From NCBI RefSeq assembly GCF_943193005.1, contig NZ_CALPCH010000004.1, forward strand, positions 97,185 to 161,184: a stretch of DNA of 64,000 nucleotides. Direction: 5' to 3'. The position numbers and the translations under genes were made by a program. The notes beneath the pieces were generated by a model, which saw only the letters and a program-made list of their open reading frames with translations, searched no databases and was not told the DNA's origin. Of this stretch, positions 8,837 through 18,017 are shown piece after piece. Each line of letters begins with the position of its first letter. Positions within the stretch are counted from its first letter, which is position 1. This DNA is from Pumilibacter intestinalis. Its GTDB lineage: Bacteria; Bacillota; Clostridia; Christensenellales; Pumilibacteraceae.

Positions 8837-8882
8837 ACTATTTATTTATATCCTCCCCGGCATTTATTTATTCCGTCGAAAA

Positions 8883-10310
8883 TTATTCTTTCTTGGCGGC
8901 GGGTTTCTTTGCCGTAGCCGTCTTTGCGGAAGTCGTCTTCGCAGTTGCGCTCTTTGCCGCCGCGGGCTTTTTCTCCGCGCCTTCTTTGGTTTCTTTCTTT
9001 GCTTCCGATTTCTTTGCTTCCGCCTTGAATTCGTTAGCCTTTACGAGTTCGTTGAGCGTCTTTTCCACGGTTACGTCGCTCTTTATGTGCGTAAGCTGAT
9101 GTTCCGAAACGCTCGGCTTGTATTCCTCGAGAGTCTTTCCTTGCTGTTCGGCTATTTCGGCTATGCGCTTATCTATTTCCTGCTCGGTAGGTTCTACCTT
9201 TTCGGTCTTTATAATAGTTTCCATAACAAGACGGGTTTTCACAGCCTTTTCCGCTTCCGACTTGCGGTCTTTGCGGAAATCCTCTCTGCTGCTTCCCGTG
9301 TACTTAAAGTAATCGTCCAGCTTCATGCCGCCGTACATATAACCCAAACGGTACTCGAAATCCTGCAACATGTAGTCGAGTTCGCTCTCTATCATGCAAT
9401 CGGGTATATCCACGCTCGCGTTAGCCACGATTGCGTCTATCATGTTGTTTTTGTTTTCGTTGTCCGCTCTGCGTTCTGCGCTATCGGTCAAACGCTTTTT
9501 TACGTCCGCGCGGTATTCCGCCACAGTTTCGAACTTTGTGGTGTCTTTCACGAAATCGTCGTTAAGCTCGGGAATTTCGCGGAACTTAATCGAATTGAGT
9601 TTTACCGCAAACACGGCGTCTTTGCCCTTGAGGTCCTCGGCGTGGTAATCGTCGGGGAACTTAACTTTGAGGTCTTTTTCCTCGCCTATCTTCATGCCCT
9701 CAACCTGCTCTTCGAAGCCGGGGATAAAAGATTTGCTTCCCAACGTAAGCTCCTGCTTTTCCGCCGTGCCGCCGTTGAATTTCACTCCGTCTACGCTGCC
9801 GCTGTAATCTATGTTTACGGTGTCTCCGTTTTTAGCCGCGCGGTCGGTTATATCCACGAGTCTGCTCTTTGCTTTAAGACTGCGCTCTATATCTTCTTCC
9901 ACGTCCTTGTCGGTAACGGGATACTCCGCTTTTTTAACGGTGAGTCCTTTATACTGCCCGAGCGTTACTTCGGGCTTTACGGTTACCGATATACCGAAAA
10001 CCATGGCGTCGGCGCCGAAATTCTCTATATCCACTTTGGGCTCGTCTACGGGATAGATATCCTCGTTTTCGGAAAGAGCCTTGCCGTATGCCTTAGAAGC
10101 GCAAGTATTAAACGCCTCGTCGAAAAACACGGTAGGTCCGTACATGTTTTCTATGAACTTGCGAGGAGCTTTTCCCTTGCGAAATCCGGGGATATTGTAT
10201 TTGGCTTTCGTCTTTATATAAGCGGCGTTAATTTCCTCGTCCCACTCTGCGTTAGGCACGGTAAAAACGAACTTTACGCTGCCCTTTTGTCTTTCAATTT
10301 TGTATTCCAT
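8883..10310 (-). CDS. tig: Trigger factor with a long Lys/Ala-rich C-terminal tail
   Basis: Ribosome-bound chaperone and peptidyl-prolyl isomerase. 475 residues: ribosome-binding domain with the signature GFRKGKAP near residue 42, the FKBP-type domain GDTVNIDYSG..GFEEQVEGMK in the middle, then the helical chaperone arms. The last roughly 50 residues are a low-complexity tail of Lys, Ala, Thr and Ser with repeats such as AKTTSAKTATAKKPAAKKE, resembling histone-H1-like tails; ordinary trigger factors end earlier. The ATG at 10310 has GGAGG 6 nt upstream; the upstream frame is only promoter sequence. Confidence 0.95.
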   Translation of the reverse strand: MEYKIERQKGSVKFVFTVPNAEWDEEINAAYIKTKAKYNIPGFRKGKAPRKFIENMYGPTVFFDEAFNTCASKAYGKALSENEDIYPVDEPKVDIENFGADAMVFGISVTVKPEVTLGQYKGLTVKKAEYPVTDKDVEEDIERSLKAKSRLVDITDRAAKNGDTVNIDYSGSVDGVKFNGGTAEKQELTLGSKSFIPGFEEQVEGMKIGEEKDLKVKFPDDYHAEDLKGKDAVFAVKLNSIKFREIPELNDDFVKDTTKFETVAEYRADVKKRLTDSAERRADNENKNNMIDAIVANASVDIPDCMIESELDYMLQDFEYRLGYMYGGMKLDDYFKYTGSSREDFRKDRKSEAEKAVKTRLVMETIIKTEKVEPTEQEIDKRIAEIAEQQGKTLEEYKPSVSEHQLTHIKSDVTVEKTLNELVKANEFKAEAKKSEAKKETKEGAEKKPAAAKSATAKTTSAKTATAKKPAAKKE

Positions 10311-10338
10311 TGTAACCTCCAAAAAATCGTACCTAATT

Positions 10339-10367
10339 ATGATAACACACGCGGTAACTTTTGTCAA
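10339..10367 (-). promoter_or_regulatory. Promoter of tig-clpP-clpX
   Basis: Minus-strand TTGACA-17-TATCAT. Its -35 box ends 6 bp from the -35 box of the divergent rqcH promoter. Confidence 0.75.
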
Positions 10368-10373
10368 ATTGTA

Positions 10374-10403
10374 TTGACTAATTACCCGAACTTAGTTTAT
10401 ACT
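10374..10403 (+). promoter_or_regulatory. Promoter of rqcH
   Basis: TTGACT-18-TATACT on the plus strand, 30 nt before the ATG, with a GGGAG ribosome site between. Confidence 0.8.
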
Positions 10404-10433
10404 TGATAGTAAGAAAATTACGGGAGAATTACC

Positions 10434-12125
10434 ATGCCCGCCGACGCACTGCACATAAGCATAATTGCCGCCGAACTGAATTCCGCGCTCGGCGGCGGCA
10501 GAATAGACAAAATTACCATGCCCGAGCCCGACGAAATAGTGCTTTTCGTCCACTCCTCGGCAAGGCACGCGCTTATACTCAGCGCGAACCCCTCTTTGCC
10601 GCGCGTTCATCTTTCCGACCGCGCACCCAAAAACAATCCGCTCAACGCTCCCGCGTTTTTGATGCATCTTCGCAAACATATAGGCGGCGCGGTGATACAA
10701 AGCGTTTCTTCCATGCACGGCGAGCGCATTCTATTTTTCAAGCTCAAAGCACGCGGCGACCTCGGCTACGAGGAAGACAAAACTTTGGTGTGCGAAATCC
10801 TCGGCAAATACGCCAACGTGATACTGTGCGACGAAAGCGGCAAGATATCCGAGTGCATAAAACATATCTCGCCCGCAAGCAGTGAAAAACGACCCGTTTT
10901 GCCGGGGCTTAAATACTGCGCCCCTCCGCCCCAAAACAAAATCGACGTTTTCGACAAAAAGGCGTTTTCAAATCTACTGAACAAATTCGAAGGCGGCAAC
11001 TTGAGCGGCTATATTCTCGCGGGCGCGGCGGGACTCGCTCCGGCTACGATAAAAGCGATAACAGAGAAAACTTTGGGCGGAGTATATTTCGACTCGCTCG
11101 ATAGCGAACAAAAAGAAAAACTTTGCGCCGCGTTCGATTTCGACTCGCTCGCAAATAATCTTCGCCCCTGCATAAGGCGCGGCGACGACGGAAAGTCCGA
11201 CTTTTGGCTCGCGCCCTTTTCAGACGGCGGCGAATACGCATATTTCCCCACTCTCAACAAAGCCATGGACGAATACTATTTCGCGCTCGACCGCGACAGA
11301 CGCATACAGGAAAAAGGGCACGTACCCAAAACCGTCGTGCGCAACGCCATAGCTCGCGCCGAGAAAAAGCGCAAGCTGTTCTTAACTCGCAAAGAGGAAG
11401 CGTCGGACGCCGAGCACGACAGACTTTGCGGCGAACTGATAATAGCCAACATATACAAAATCAAGCAAGGCATGAAAACTTTGGAGGCGGAAAACTACTA
11501 CGAAAATCCGCCGCAAAATATCGCAATAGCACTCGACGCAAGCAAATCGCCGCAATACAACGCGCAAATGTATTTCAAACGGTACGCCAAAAAGAAAAAG
11601 ACTCTCTCCATGGTGGAAGACCAAATCGCGCAAACCGAAGCGGATATAGAATACTACAACTCGGTGCTCGACAGTTTCGCCTACACCGACGAAGAAGGAT
11701 TGGAAGAAATAATATCCGAGCTTGCCGCGGCAAATCTGATTCGCGAACAAAAATCCAAAAAGAAAAAAGAAAAGCTCGCGGCGGGCGGCGAACTCAAATA
11801 CAAAAACTGCGTGATACGTTGGGGCAAAACCAACACGCAAAACGACCGCGTTACAAAATCGGCTCGAGCCGACGACCTTTGGCTACACACCCAAAAGACT
11901 CACGGCAGCCACGTAACGGTATCGGGCGAACAAATAGACCAAAGCGTGATAATCCGCGCCGCGCAGATAGCCGCTTACTACTCTAAAGCACGGCTTGCCG
12001 ACAATGTGGCGGTAGACTACACTCTCAAAAAGTTCGTAAGCAAGCCCAAAGGCGGCGCACCGGGCAAAGCGATATACACCGACTACAAAACCGTGTTCGT
12101 CACCCCCAAAGACGAACGGGAATAA
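10434..12125 (+). CDS. rqcH: Rqc2-type ribosome quality-control protein RqcH (NFACT)
   Basis: RqcH binds stalled 50S subunits and recruits tRNA-Ala to add C-terminal alanine tails that mark nascent chains for degradation. 563 residues with the NFACT-N domain at the start (ADALHISIIAAELN to about 200), a long charged coiled-coil region around 290-430 and the C-terminal NFACT-R domain (KNCVIRWGKTN, DLWLHTQKTHGSHV). The Asp-Arg pair described as important in Bacillus RqcH appears here as Glu-Arg (HGERILFF), a conservative change. It is monocistronic, divergent from tig-clpPX whose protease removes the tagged products. Confidence 0.93.
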   Translation: MPADALHISIIAAELNSALGGGRIDKITMPEPDEIVLFVHSSARHALILSANPSLPRVHLSDRAPKNNPLNAPAFLMHLRKHIGGAVIQSVSSMHGERILFFKLKARGDLGYEEDKTLVCEILGKYANVILCDESGKISECIKHISPASSEKRPVLPGLKYCAPPPQNKIDVFDKKAFSNLLNKFEGGNLSGYILAGAAGLAPATIKAITEKTLGGVYFDSLDSEQKEKLCAAFDFDSLANNLRPCIRRGDDGKSDFWLAPFSDGGEYAYFPTLNKAMDEYYFALDRDRRIQEKGHVPKTVVRNAIARAEKKRKLFLTRKEEASDAEHDRLCGELIIANIYKIKQGMKTLEAENYYENPPQNIAIALDASKSPQYNAQMYFKRYAKKKKTLSMVEDQIAQTEADIEYYNSVLDSFAYTDEEGLEEIISELAAANLIREQKSKKKKEKLAAGGELKYKNCVIRWGKTNTQNDRVTKSARADDLWLHTQKTHGSHVTVSGEQIDQSVIIRAAQIAAYYSKARLADNVAVDYTLKKFVSKPKGGAPGKAIYTDYKTVFVTPKDERE

Positions 12126-12173
12126 AGCATGAAAAAAGAGCGTTTCGGTTATAGAAACGCTCTTATGCTTTTT
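12125..12173 (+). terminator. Intrinsic terminator after rqcH
   Basis: The inverted repeat AAGAGCGTTTC / GAAACGCTCTT, extended by AAGCAT/ATGCTT, is followed by TTTTT. Confidence 0.85.
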
Positions 12174-12182
12174 ATCTTAAAA

Positions 12183-12500
12183 TTACACCAACGCGTAAAT
12201 AAATCCGAACAACGCAACGAGGAATATCACGCCCATTATAACGGTGTTTATAATTGCGTTTTTATACTCGGGCGACCTGCGGTTTATCTTGCTTGCGAGC
12301 ACGAGCACGCTGCGCACTATAGCCAAAGCGGAAGCCGCAAGATATATGCCCAGCCCCACCGCTATTACGAGGTCGCTCACGAAAATGCCCACCAAAAGCA
12401 CAATCGCGCCGCCGAGCATGAGCAAGTCGCATATCTGACGAATTCCGAAATTCGAAAAATAAGCCTGAAGAAAATTACGTTTTTTTGCCTTTGCCGCCAT
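12183..12500 (-). CDS. Small membrane protein of unknown function
   Basis: A 105-residue product with a short basic N-terminus (MAAKAKKRNF) and three predicted membrane helices at about 24-42, 45-68 and 86-105. I see no family motif. It lies downstream of pyrE on the same strand with 66 nt between them. The rqcH terminator runs just past its 3' end. Confidence 0.7.
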   Translation of the reverse strand: MAAKAKKRNFLQAYFSNFGIRQICDLLMLGGAIVLLVGIFVSDLVIAVGLGIYLAASALAIVRSVLVLASKINRRSPEYKNAIINTVIMGVIFLVALFGFIYALV

Positions 12501-12566
12501 ACTTAAAAACTCCGTTTTGCTTTTTGATTAGTATATATCACAAAAATTTTTTTATGATTGTTTAAC

Positions 12567-13151
12567 TTATTTAAGACCTCTGCTGCCCGGTTTAACCGCG
12601 GGAGTTTTTCCCTCGCGGCAAAGAGGACACTCGCTCGCCTCGTAGCTCTTTACTTCCATACTGAGAAGCGCACAGTACGGCACGCCGAAATCCACCTGTC
12701 CGCCGCTGCGGTCCACAACCGACGCCACGGCTACAATCTCCGCGCCCGCATTGCGGCAAAGTTCCATAACCTCTTTTACCGAACCGCCCGTGGTAACAAC
12801 GTCTTCCACCACTATTACGCGCATGCCCGCTTTTAACGCAAAGCCGCGGCGAAGAGTCATACTGCCGCCCTCGCGTTCGGCGAAAAAGTTGGGAACGCCG
12901 AGCTGACGGGCAACCTCGTAGCCCATTATTATGCCGCCCACTGCCGGCGAAACCACTATTTCCGCGTTAAACTCGCGCAGTTTTTCGGCAAGCGCTCCGC
13001 ACAAATACGCGCTCTCCTCGGGATGAACGAACAGTTTCGCGCACTGCATATACGTATCGGAGTGCCGACCGCTCGTGAGCACGAAATGCCCGTGAAGTAT
13101 ACCTTCGGTCTTTTTGAAAACTTGTAAAATCTGTTCGTCGGTAAGAGCCAT
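12567..13151 (-). CDS. pyrE: Orotate phosphoribosyltransferase
   Basis: Makes OMP from orotate and PRPP, step five of UMP synthesis. 194 residues: substrate loop LTSGRHSDTY, PRPP motif VIVVEDVVTTGGS, and a C-terminal extension with CPLCREGKTPAVKPGSRG that is typical of one PyrE subgroup. The ATG at 13151 has AAGGA before it. Last gene of the pyrimidine run, 24 nt after pyrD. Confidence 0.96.
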   Translation of the reverse strand: MALTDEQILQVFKKTEGILHGHFVLTSGRHSDTYMQCAKLFVHPEESAYLCGALAEKLREFNAEIVVSPAVGGIIMGYEVARQLGVPNFFAEREGGSMTLRRGFALKAGMRVIVVEDVVTTGGSVKEVMELCRNAGAEIVAVASVVDRSGGQVDFGVPYCALLSMEVKSYEASECPLCREGKTPAVKPGSRGLK

Positions 13152-13175
13152 AAAGTTCCTTTTCACGCAAACCGA

Positions 13176-14102
13176 TTATACGGAAAGTGTTCCCGTAAGT
13201 TCGCGCACATTATTTATGTTACACCTTTTCATAAGATTTGTCAACTCATTGACAAGGTTTATGCCCGCGCAAGGGTCGAAAATATTTGCCGAGCCTATCT
13301 GAACCGCCGCCGCGCCCGCAACCATAAATTCCATTATATCGTCGGCGGTGGTTATTCCGCCCATGCCCACTATGGGAATTTTTACGGCTTTGTGCGTTTC
13401 GTAAACCATTTTAAGTGCAATGGGCTTTATCGCGGGTCCGCTCAAGCCGCCGCACACGTTTGCGAGCACGGGCTTACGCGTGCGCCAATTTATCGCCATG
13501 CCCCCCACCGTGTTTATGAGCGACAGGCAATCCGCGCCGCCGTTTTCCGCCGCGCGGGCGTTGTCGGCAATGTTGGCTACGTTGGGCGAAAGTTTCACCA
13601 TAAGCGGCTTTGCGCAATGCTTTTTAACCGCTCGGGTTATCTTCTCCACGCTCTCGGGCAATACCCCGAACGCCATTCCGCCCGCCTTTACGTTGGGGCA
13701 ACTTATGTTAAGCTCCACCATTTTAACGCACTTGCACGCGCTTATCTTTTCCACGGCGTAGCAGTAATCCTCTTCGGTTCTGCCCGCTACGTTTGCTATC
13801 ACAACGCAATCGAGCTTTTCGAGAAAGGGCACGTCCTCGCGTATAAATCCGTCCACGCCGGGATTTTGCAGTCCCACGCTGTTGAGCATGCCCATAGGCG
13901 TTTCGGCAATTCTCGGCGACGGGTTTCCCTCGCGCCTTTCTTTGGTTACGCCCTTGGTGCAAATGCCGCCGAGCTTGTTTATATCGTAAAATTCGGCATA
14001 CTCCTTTCCGAAGCCGAAAGTGCCGCTTGCCGTTATTATGGGATTACGGAACTTTACTCCGCAGATTTCCACCGAAGTGTCTATGTTCTTTTCTTCGCTC
14101 AC
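13176..14102 (-). CDS. pyrD: Dihydroorotate dehydrogenase catalytic subunit (class 1B)
   Basis: Oxidises dihydroorotate to orotate with FMN, passing electrons to PyrK and on to NAD. 308 residues with the FMN barrel signatures ASGTFGFG, the active-site Cys loop LNISCPNVKAGG and the phosphate-binding GMGGI. The start is a GTG whose GTGA overlaps the pyrK stop, so the two subunits are translationally coupled, as expected for the PyrD-PyrK heterotetramer. Confidence 0.97.
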   Translation of the reverse strand: MSEEKNIDTSVEICGVKFRNPIITASGTFGFGKEYAEFYDINKLGGICTKGVTKERREGNPSPRIAETPMGMLNSVGLQNPGVDGFIREDVPFLEKLDCVVIANVAGRTEEDYCYAVEKISACKCVKMVELNISCPNVKAGGMAFGVLPESVEKITRAVKKHCAKPLMVKLSPNVANIADNARAAENGGADCLSLINTVGGMAINWRTRKPVLANVCGGLSGPAIKPIALKMVYETHKAVKIPIVGMGGITTADDIMEFMVAGAAAVQIGSANIFDPCAGINLVNELTNLMKRCNINNVRELTGTLSV

Positions 14103-14863
14103 AGTATTATTTCCTCCAGACTGAACACAGGTCCGTCAACGCACGCGCGTTTGTTCACAATCTCGCCGTTCTTTTGCTTTACGGCGCACGCGCACACCAA
14201 ACACGCGCCCACGCCGCAACCCATGCGTGTTTCGCCCGACATGTACGCGGGTATCTTCGTTTCGGCGGAAAGCCGAGCCGCCGCTTTAAGCATGGGAGTA
14301 TTGCCGCACGTGAGTATAACGTCGGGTTTTATCTTTTCCACGTCTTCACGGAGCACGTCGGTAACGTATCCCTTGCGCCCCGCGCTTCCGTCGTCGGTGC
14401 AAAGCACCGTTTTGCCGAACGCGCCGAAATCCTTTTCGAACATTACCGCTTCCGAATTTGCGAAACCTATGTAAGAAATATACTCGCGGTCGGGATAGGT
14501 CAGCGGCACGGTTACGAGCGGCGCACACCCCACGCCGCCGCCGAGCAACAATATTTTGCGGTGCTCATTGCCGAGCGTAAATCCGTTGCCTATGGGAAGC
14601 ACCGCTTTCACTTTGTCGCCCGCCTTAAACTCGGCAATGCGACGGGTGCCACCGCCCACCACAGCAACTATCAAAGTTACGCTGTGCGAGTCGAATTTGT
14701 AAATGCAAAACGGTCGACGGAGCAAAAATTCGCCGCCTACTTTCAAGTGCAAAAACTGTCCGCAACGAATTTCGGGCAGTTGTTCGCTTGCAACGAGTTT
14801 GAGTTCTAGCACGCTCTTAGTAAGAAAAATGTTGCTCTCTACGGTAAATTCTATATCTTTCAC
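14099..14863 (-). CDS. pyrK: Dihydroorotate dehydrogenase electron-transfer subunit
   Basis: FAD and [2Fe-2S] subunit that links PyrD to NAD. 254 residues: FAD-binding RRPFCIY, NAD-binding GGGVGCAPL, and a C-terminal cluster motif with four cysteines (MGCGVGACLVCAC.. ACVDGPVF). GTG start, 3 nt after the pyrF stop. Confidence 0.96.
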   Translation of the reverse strand: MKDIEFTVESNIFLTKSVLELKLVASEQLPEIRCGQFLHLKVGGEFLLRRPFCIYKFDSHSVTLIVAVVGGGTRRIAEFKAGDKVKAVLPIGNGFTLGNEHRKILLLGGGVGCAPLVTVPLTYPDREYISYIGFANSEAVMFEKDFGAFGKTVLCTDDGSAGRKGYVTDVLREDVEKIKPDVILTCGNTPMLKAAARLSAETKIPAYMSGETRMGCGVGACLVCACAVKQKNGEIVNKRACVDGPVFSLEEIIL

Positions 14864-14866
14864 TTT

Positions 14867-15787
14867 TTATCTCGCTTTGCCCGCTCTCTTAAGCGCGCCG
14901 AAAATATCTTCGCGCATCTCGATTACCGCGTTTTCCGCCGCCTGCGCGTAGGTCTGCCCGTTGTATTTGTCCTTTTTGTAAGCGCAGATAATGCCGCGCG
15001 AATTGTTTACTATGCCGCCGAGTCCGTTATTATCGAAACACACGGCAAGACCGTCCGCGCTTCCGCCCTGCGCTCCGTAGCCCGGAATGAGAAAGAACAA
15101 ACTCGGGAACTTTTTGCGCACGTCTTGCGCCTGCGCGGGATGAGTCGCGCCTATTACCGCGCCCGCGCTCGAATAGCCGTATTTTCCCACAAGGTTCTTG
15201 CCGCACTCCACGACGAGTTCCGCCATGTTTTCGTACAAAGTCGCGCCGTTTTCCATGCTTTTATCCTGAAGCTGACCGCTCGACGGATTGGAGGTTTTCA
15301 CGAGCGCGAATATGCCCTTGCGGTATTTTTCGCAGTCCGCAATAAAGGGATTGAGTCCGTCCGAGCCGAGATATCCGTTAACGGTAAGAAAATCGGCTTC
15401 GAACGGCGAAAATTCCTCGCCGTTTATATTCGTTTTTCCGAGATACGCCGCACTGTAGCAAGCCGCAGTCGAGCCGATATCGTTGCGCTTACAGTCGGCT
15501 ATAGTGATGAGTCCGCTCTTTTTTGCGGCGGCGAGAGTGTCGGCAAACGCCTGCATTCCCGCAACTCCGTACATTTCGTAATATGCAACCTGAACTTTCA
15601 CCGCGGGTACGAGTTTGTGCAACCGGTCTATAAGCGTAAGATTGAATTCGGTTATCGCCTTTGCCGCGTCGAGCGGCGTGCGGCAATTCTTTTTCATGTT
15701 GTCGGGCAAATAGTCGAAAGAGGTATCGAGCCCCACAGCCGTGGGGTTTCCCGTACTCTTTATGCCTTCGATGAGCTTATCTATCAT
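14867..15787 (-). CDS. pyrF: Orotidine 5'-phosphate decarboxylase, long (type 2) form
   Basis: Decarboxylates OMP to UMP. At 306 residues it belongs to the longer subfamily rather than the 230-residue form; the catalytic charge network is in IADCKRNDIGST, with the GLDT opening and the phosphate-loop region GYGAQGG. Its ATG lies inside the end of pyrC (11-nt overlap). Confidence 0.95.
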   Translation of the reverse strand: MIDKLIEGIKSTGNPTAVGLDTSFDYLPDNMKKNCRTPLDAAKAITEFNLTLIDRLHKLVPAVKVQVAYYEMYGVAGMQAFADTLAAAKKSGLITIADCKRNDIGSTAACYSAAYLGKTNINGEEFSPFEADFLTVNGYLGSDGLNPFIADCEKYRKGIFALVKTSNPSSGQLQDKSMENGATLYENMAELVVECGKNLVGKYGYSSAGAVIGATHPAQAQDVRKKFPSLFFLIPGYGAQGGSADGLAVCFDNNGLGGIVNNSRGIICAYKKDKYNGQTYAQAAENAVIEMREDIFGALKRAGKAR

Positions 15788-17057
15788 AATTTTTTATCTC
15801 CTTTTGCATGCCGTCCACTATCACGTATTCCACCGCGCCTTTGAGTTTCCAACCGTTGAACAAGCTGTTCTTGCCCTTGGATACAAACTTGGAACTGTCC
15901 ACCGTGTAGCTCTTTTCGGGGTCTATCACCACTATATCGGCGCGTTCGCCCTCTTTTATTTCGCCCGAACCTATTCCGAGTATCTTGGCGGGGTTCGCGC
16001 TCATCAGTTTGGAAAGAGCCGCGATATCTATAATATCGGTTTCCACCAAATTGGTATAGGCGAGCGAAAACGCCGTTTCGAACCCGCTCGTGCCGAACGG
16101 CGCGAGATTGAACTCGAGATTTTTTTCGTCGGCATGATGCGGCGCGTGGTCGGTGGCGATTGCGTCAATCGTGCCGTCGCGCAGTCCTTCTATTATCGCC
16201 TCCACGTCCGACTGCAGCCTTAGCGGCGGATTTATTTTGGAGTTGGTGTTGTAGTTGAGTATTTCGTCGTCGGTCGCCGAAAAATAGTGCGGGCAGGTTT
16301 CGCAAGTAACCGCTACGCCCCGCGCCTTTGCCTGCCTTATTATTTCCACGCTTCCGCGCGTGCTCACGTGCGCTATGTGTATGCGTGCGCCGAGCGTTTC
16401 GGCAAGTATCACGTCGCGCGATACCATGCACTCTTCCGCCGCGCGGGTTATGCCCTTAAGCCCAGAAACGGTGGAATTGAGTCCCTCGTTAACCACTCCG
16501 TCGGCGGCAAGCTGTTTGTCCTCGCTGTGGCTTATTATGAGCGTTTTGAGTCCCGAAGCGTATTCGAGCGCAAGCCGCATTATGTTTGCGTTCTCTACCG
16601 GTCTGCCGTCGTCGGAAAAGGCAACCGCTCCGTTTTCTTTCATAAAGCCCATTTCGGCTATCTCTTTGCCCTGCTGGTGCTTGGTGATACAGCCTATGGG
16701 ATAAACTTTCGCCCTGTCCACCTCGGCGGCGCGGGTAAGCACGTATTTTACGAGCGCGGCGTTGTCTATGGGCGGAACGGTGTTGGGCATACACGCAACG
16801 GAGGTAAATCCGCCCCGCAAAGCCGCCGCACTGCCGCTCGCGATATCTTCTTTGTATTCCTGCCCCGGCTCGCGCAAATGACAGTGCATGTCCACAAATC
16901 CGGGCATTACTATTTTGCCGCTCGCGTCTATCACGTTGTCGGCGGCGCAGTCGAGGTTCGCGCCGATTTTAACTATCTTGCTTCCTTCCGCATATACGTC
17001 GGCGTCTACGGTTTCGTCGCCGCAAACAACCATGCCGTTCTTAATAAGCAAACTCAT
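15777..17057 (-). CDS. pyrC: Dihydroorotase
   Basis: Zn-dependent amidohydrolase that cyclises carbamoyl-aspartate. 426 residues, class I. Metal ligands are in the first strand (MPGFVDMHCHLREPG), in HIAHVS, in HSEDK and in the ATDHAPHH block. It stands between pyrB, 18 nt upstream, and pyrF, which it overlaps by 11 nt. Confidence 0.97.
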   Translation of the reverse strand: MSLLIKNGMVVCGDETVDADVYAEGSKIVKIGANLDCAADNVIDASGKIVMPGFVDMHCHLREPGQEYKEDIASGSAAALRGGFTSVACMPNTVPPIDNAALVKYVLTRAAEVDRAKVYPIGCITKHQQGKEIAEMGFMKENGAVAFSDDGRPVENANIMRLALEYASGLKTLIISHSEDKQLAADGVVNEGLNSTVSGLKGITRAAEECMVSRDVILAETLGARIHIAHVSTRGSVEIIRQAKARGVAVTCETCPHYFSATDDEILNYNTNSKINPPLRLQSDVEAIIEGLRDGTIDAIATDHAPHHADEKNLEFNLAPFGTSGFETAFSLAYTNLVETDIIDIAALSKLMSANPAKILGIGSGEIKEGERADIVVIDPEKSYTVDSSKFVSKGKNSLFNGWKLKGAVEYVIVDGMQKEIKNYDR

Positions 17058-17075
17058 TTTTCTCTCTGTCTCCGT

Positions 17076-17999
17076 TTACTGTTGTTTGGCTCTCGTGAGC
17101 AGGAATAATACCGCCATGCGTACCGCAACGCCGTTCGTAACCTGCCGCAAAATATACGACTGCTCGCAGTCGGCTATATCGCTGCCTATCTCAAGCCCGC
17201 GGTTTACCGGTCCGGGGTGCATGAGTATGGCGTCGCCGTCCGCTTTGTCGAGCCGCGCCGCGTTCAATCCGTAATAGGCGTTGTATTCCGCCGCGCTCGG
17301 GAAAAGCCCCGCCTGCTGGCGTTCGAGCTGAAGCCTTAATCCCATTACCACGTTTGCGCCCGCTATGCAGTCGTCCAAGTCGGTGCTCACGCTCACGTCG
17401 GTTTCTTCTATTCCCGCGGGAAGCAAGGTTTTGGGGGCGCACACCGTAACTTCCGCGCCCAACTTGCGCAGACCCCATATGTTGCTGCGAGCAACTCTCG
17501 AATGCTTTACGTCGCCCGCTATAACCACCTTAAGCCCCTTGATATCGCCGAACTTTTCCTTCATGGTGTAGATATCCAAAAGCGCCTGCGTGGGGTGCTC
17601 GTTCATGCCGTCGCCCGCGTTTATCACGCTCGCTTTCACGTTTTTGGCAAGCAGATGCGGCGCACCCGACATGGAATGCCGCATTATTATAACGTCGGTA
17701 AGAAGAGCGTCGAGGTTTTTGCCCGTGTCTATAAGCGTTTCGCCCTTTGTCACGCTCGAGGTCTGCGCCGATATAGAGGTTGTGTTCGCCCCCATTATCT
17801 TCGCCGCGGTTTCGAACGAGGTGCGCGTGCGAGTGCTGTTCTCGTAAAACAAAGTGGTAACGCTCTTGCCCTGAAGGTGCGGGGTCTTTTTCACGTTTTG
17901 GTCAAGTATCTTTCTCATCTGCACCGCGGTGGAAAGTATTTCTTCCATTTCCTCGGCGGTTATATCTTTAAGCCCGAGCAAATCTTTTCTTTTTAGCAT
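17076..17999 (-). CDS. pyrB: Aspartate carbamoyltransferase catalytic subunit
   Basis: Condenses carbamoyl phosphate with aspartate, the committed step. 307 residues with the carbamoyl-phosphate loop FYENSTRTRTSFE, the HPTQALLDIYT segment and the aspartate-binding MGLRLQLERQ region. No pyrI regulatory subunit is present, in keeping with PyrR-type control. Only 17 nt separate it from pyrR, too little for the usual pyr attenuator. Confidence 0.97.
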   Translation of the reverse strand: MLKRKDLLGLKDITAEEMEEILSTAVQMRKILDQNVKKTPHLQGKSVTTLFYENSTRTRTSFETAAKIMGANTTSISAQTSSVTKGETLIDTGKNLDALLTDVIIMRHSMSGAPHLLAKNVKASVINAGDGMNEHPTQALLDIYTMKEKFGDIKGLKVVIAGDVKHSRVARSNIWGLRKLGAEVTVCAPKTLLPAGIEETDVSVSTDLDDCIAGANVVMGLRLQLERQQAGLFPSAAEYNAYYGLNAARLDKADGDAILMHPGPVNRGLEIGSDIADCEQSYILRQVTNGVAVRMAVLFLLTRAKQQ

Positions 18000-18017
18000 T
18001 TCAGATTACGTTCCTTT

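Noticed and set aside
15777..15787. Frameshift at the pyrC-pyrF overlap
   Set aside because: Both proteins are complete with normal ends; the 11-nt overlap is ordinary operon packing.
18000..18017. PyrR attenuator between pyrR and pyrB
   Set aside because: Only 17 nt lie between the genes, with no hairpin or PyrR-binding loop.
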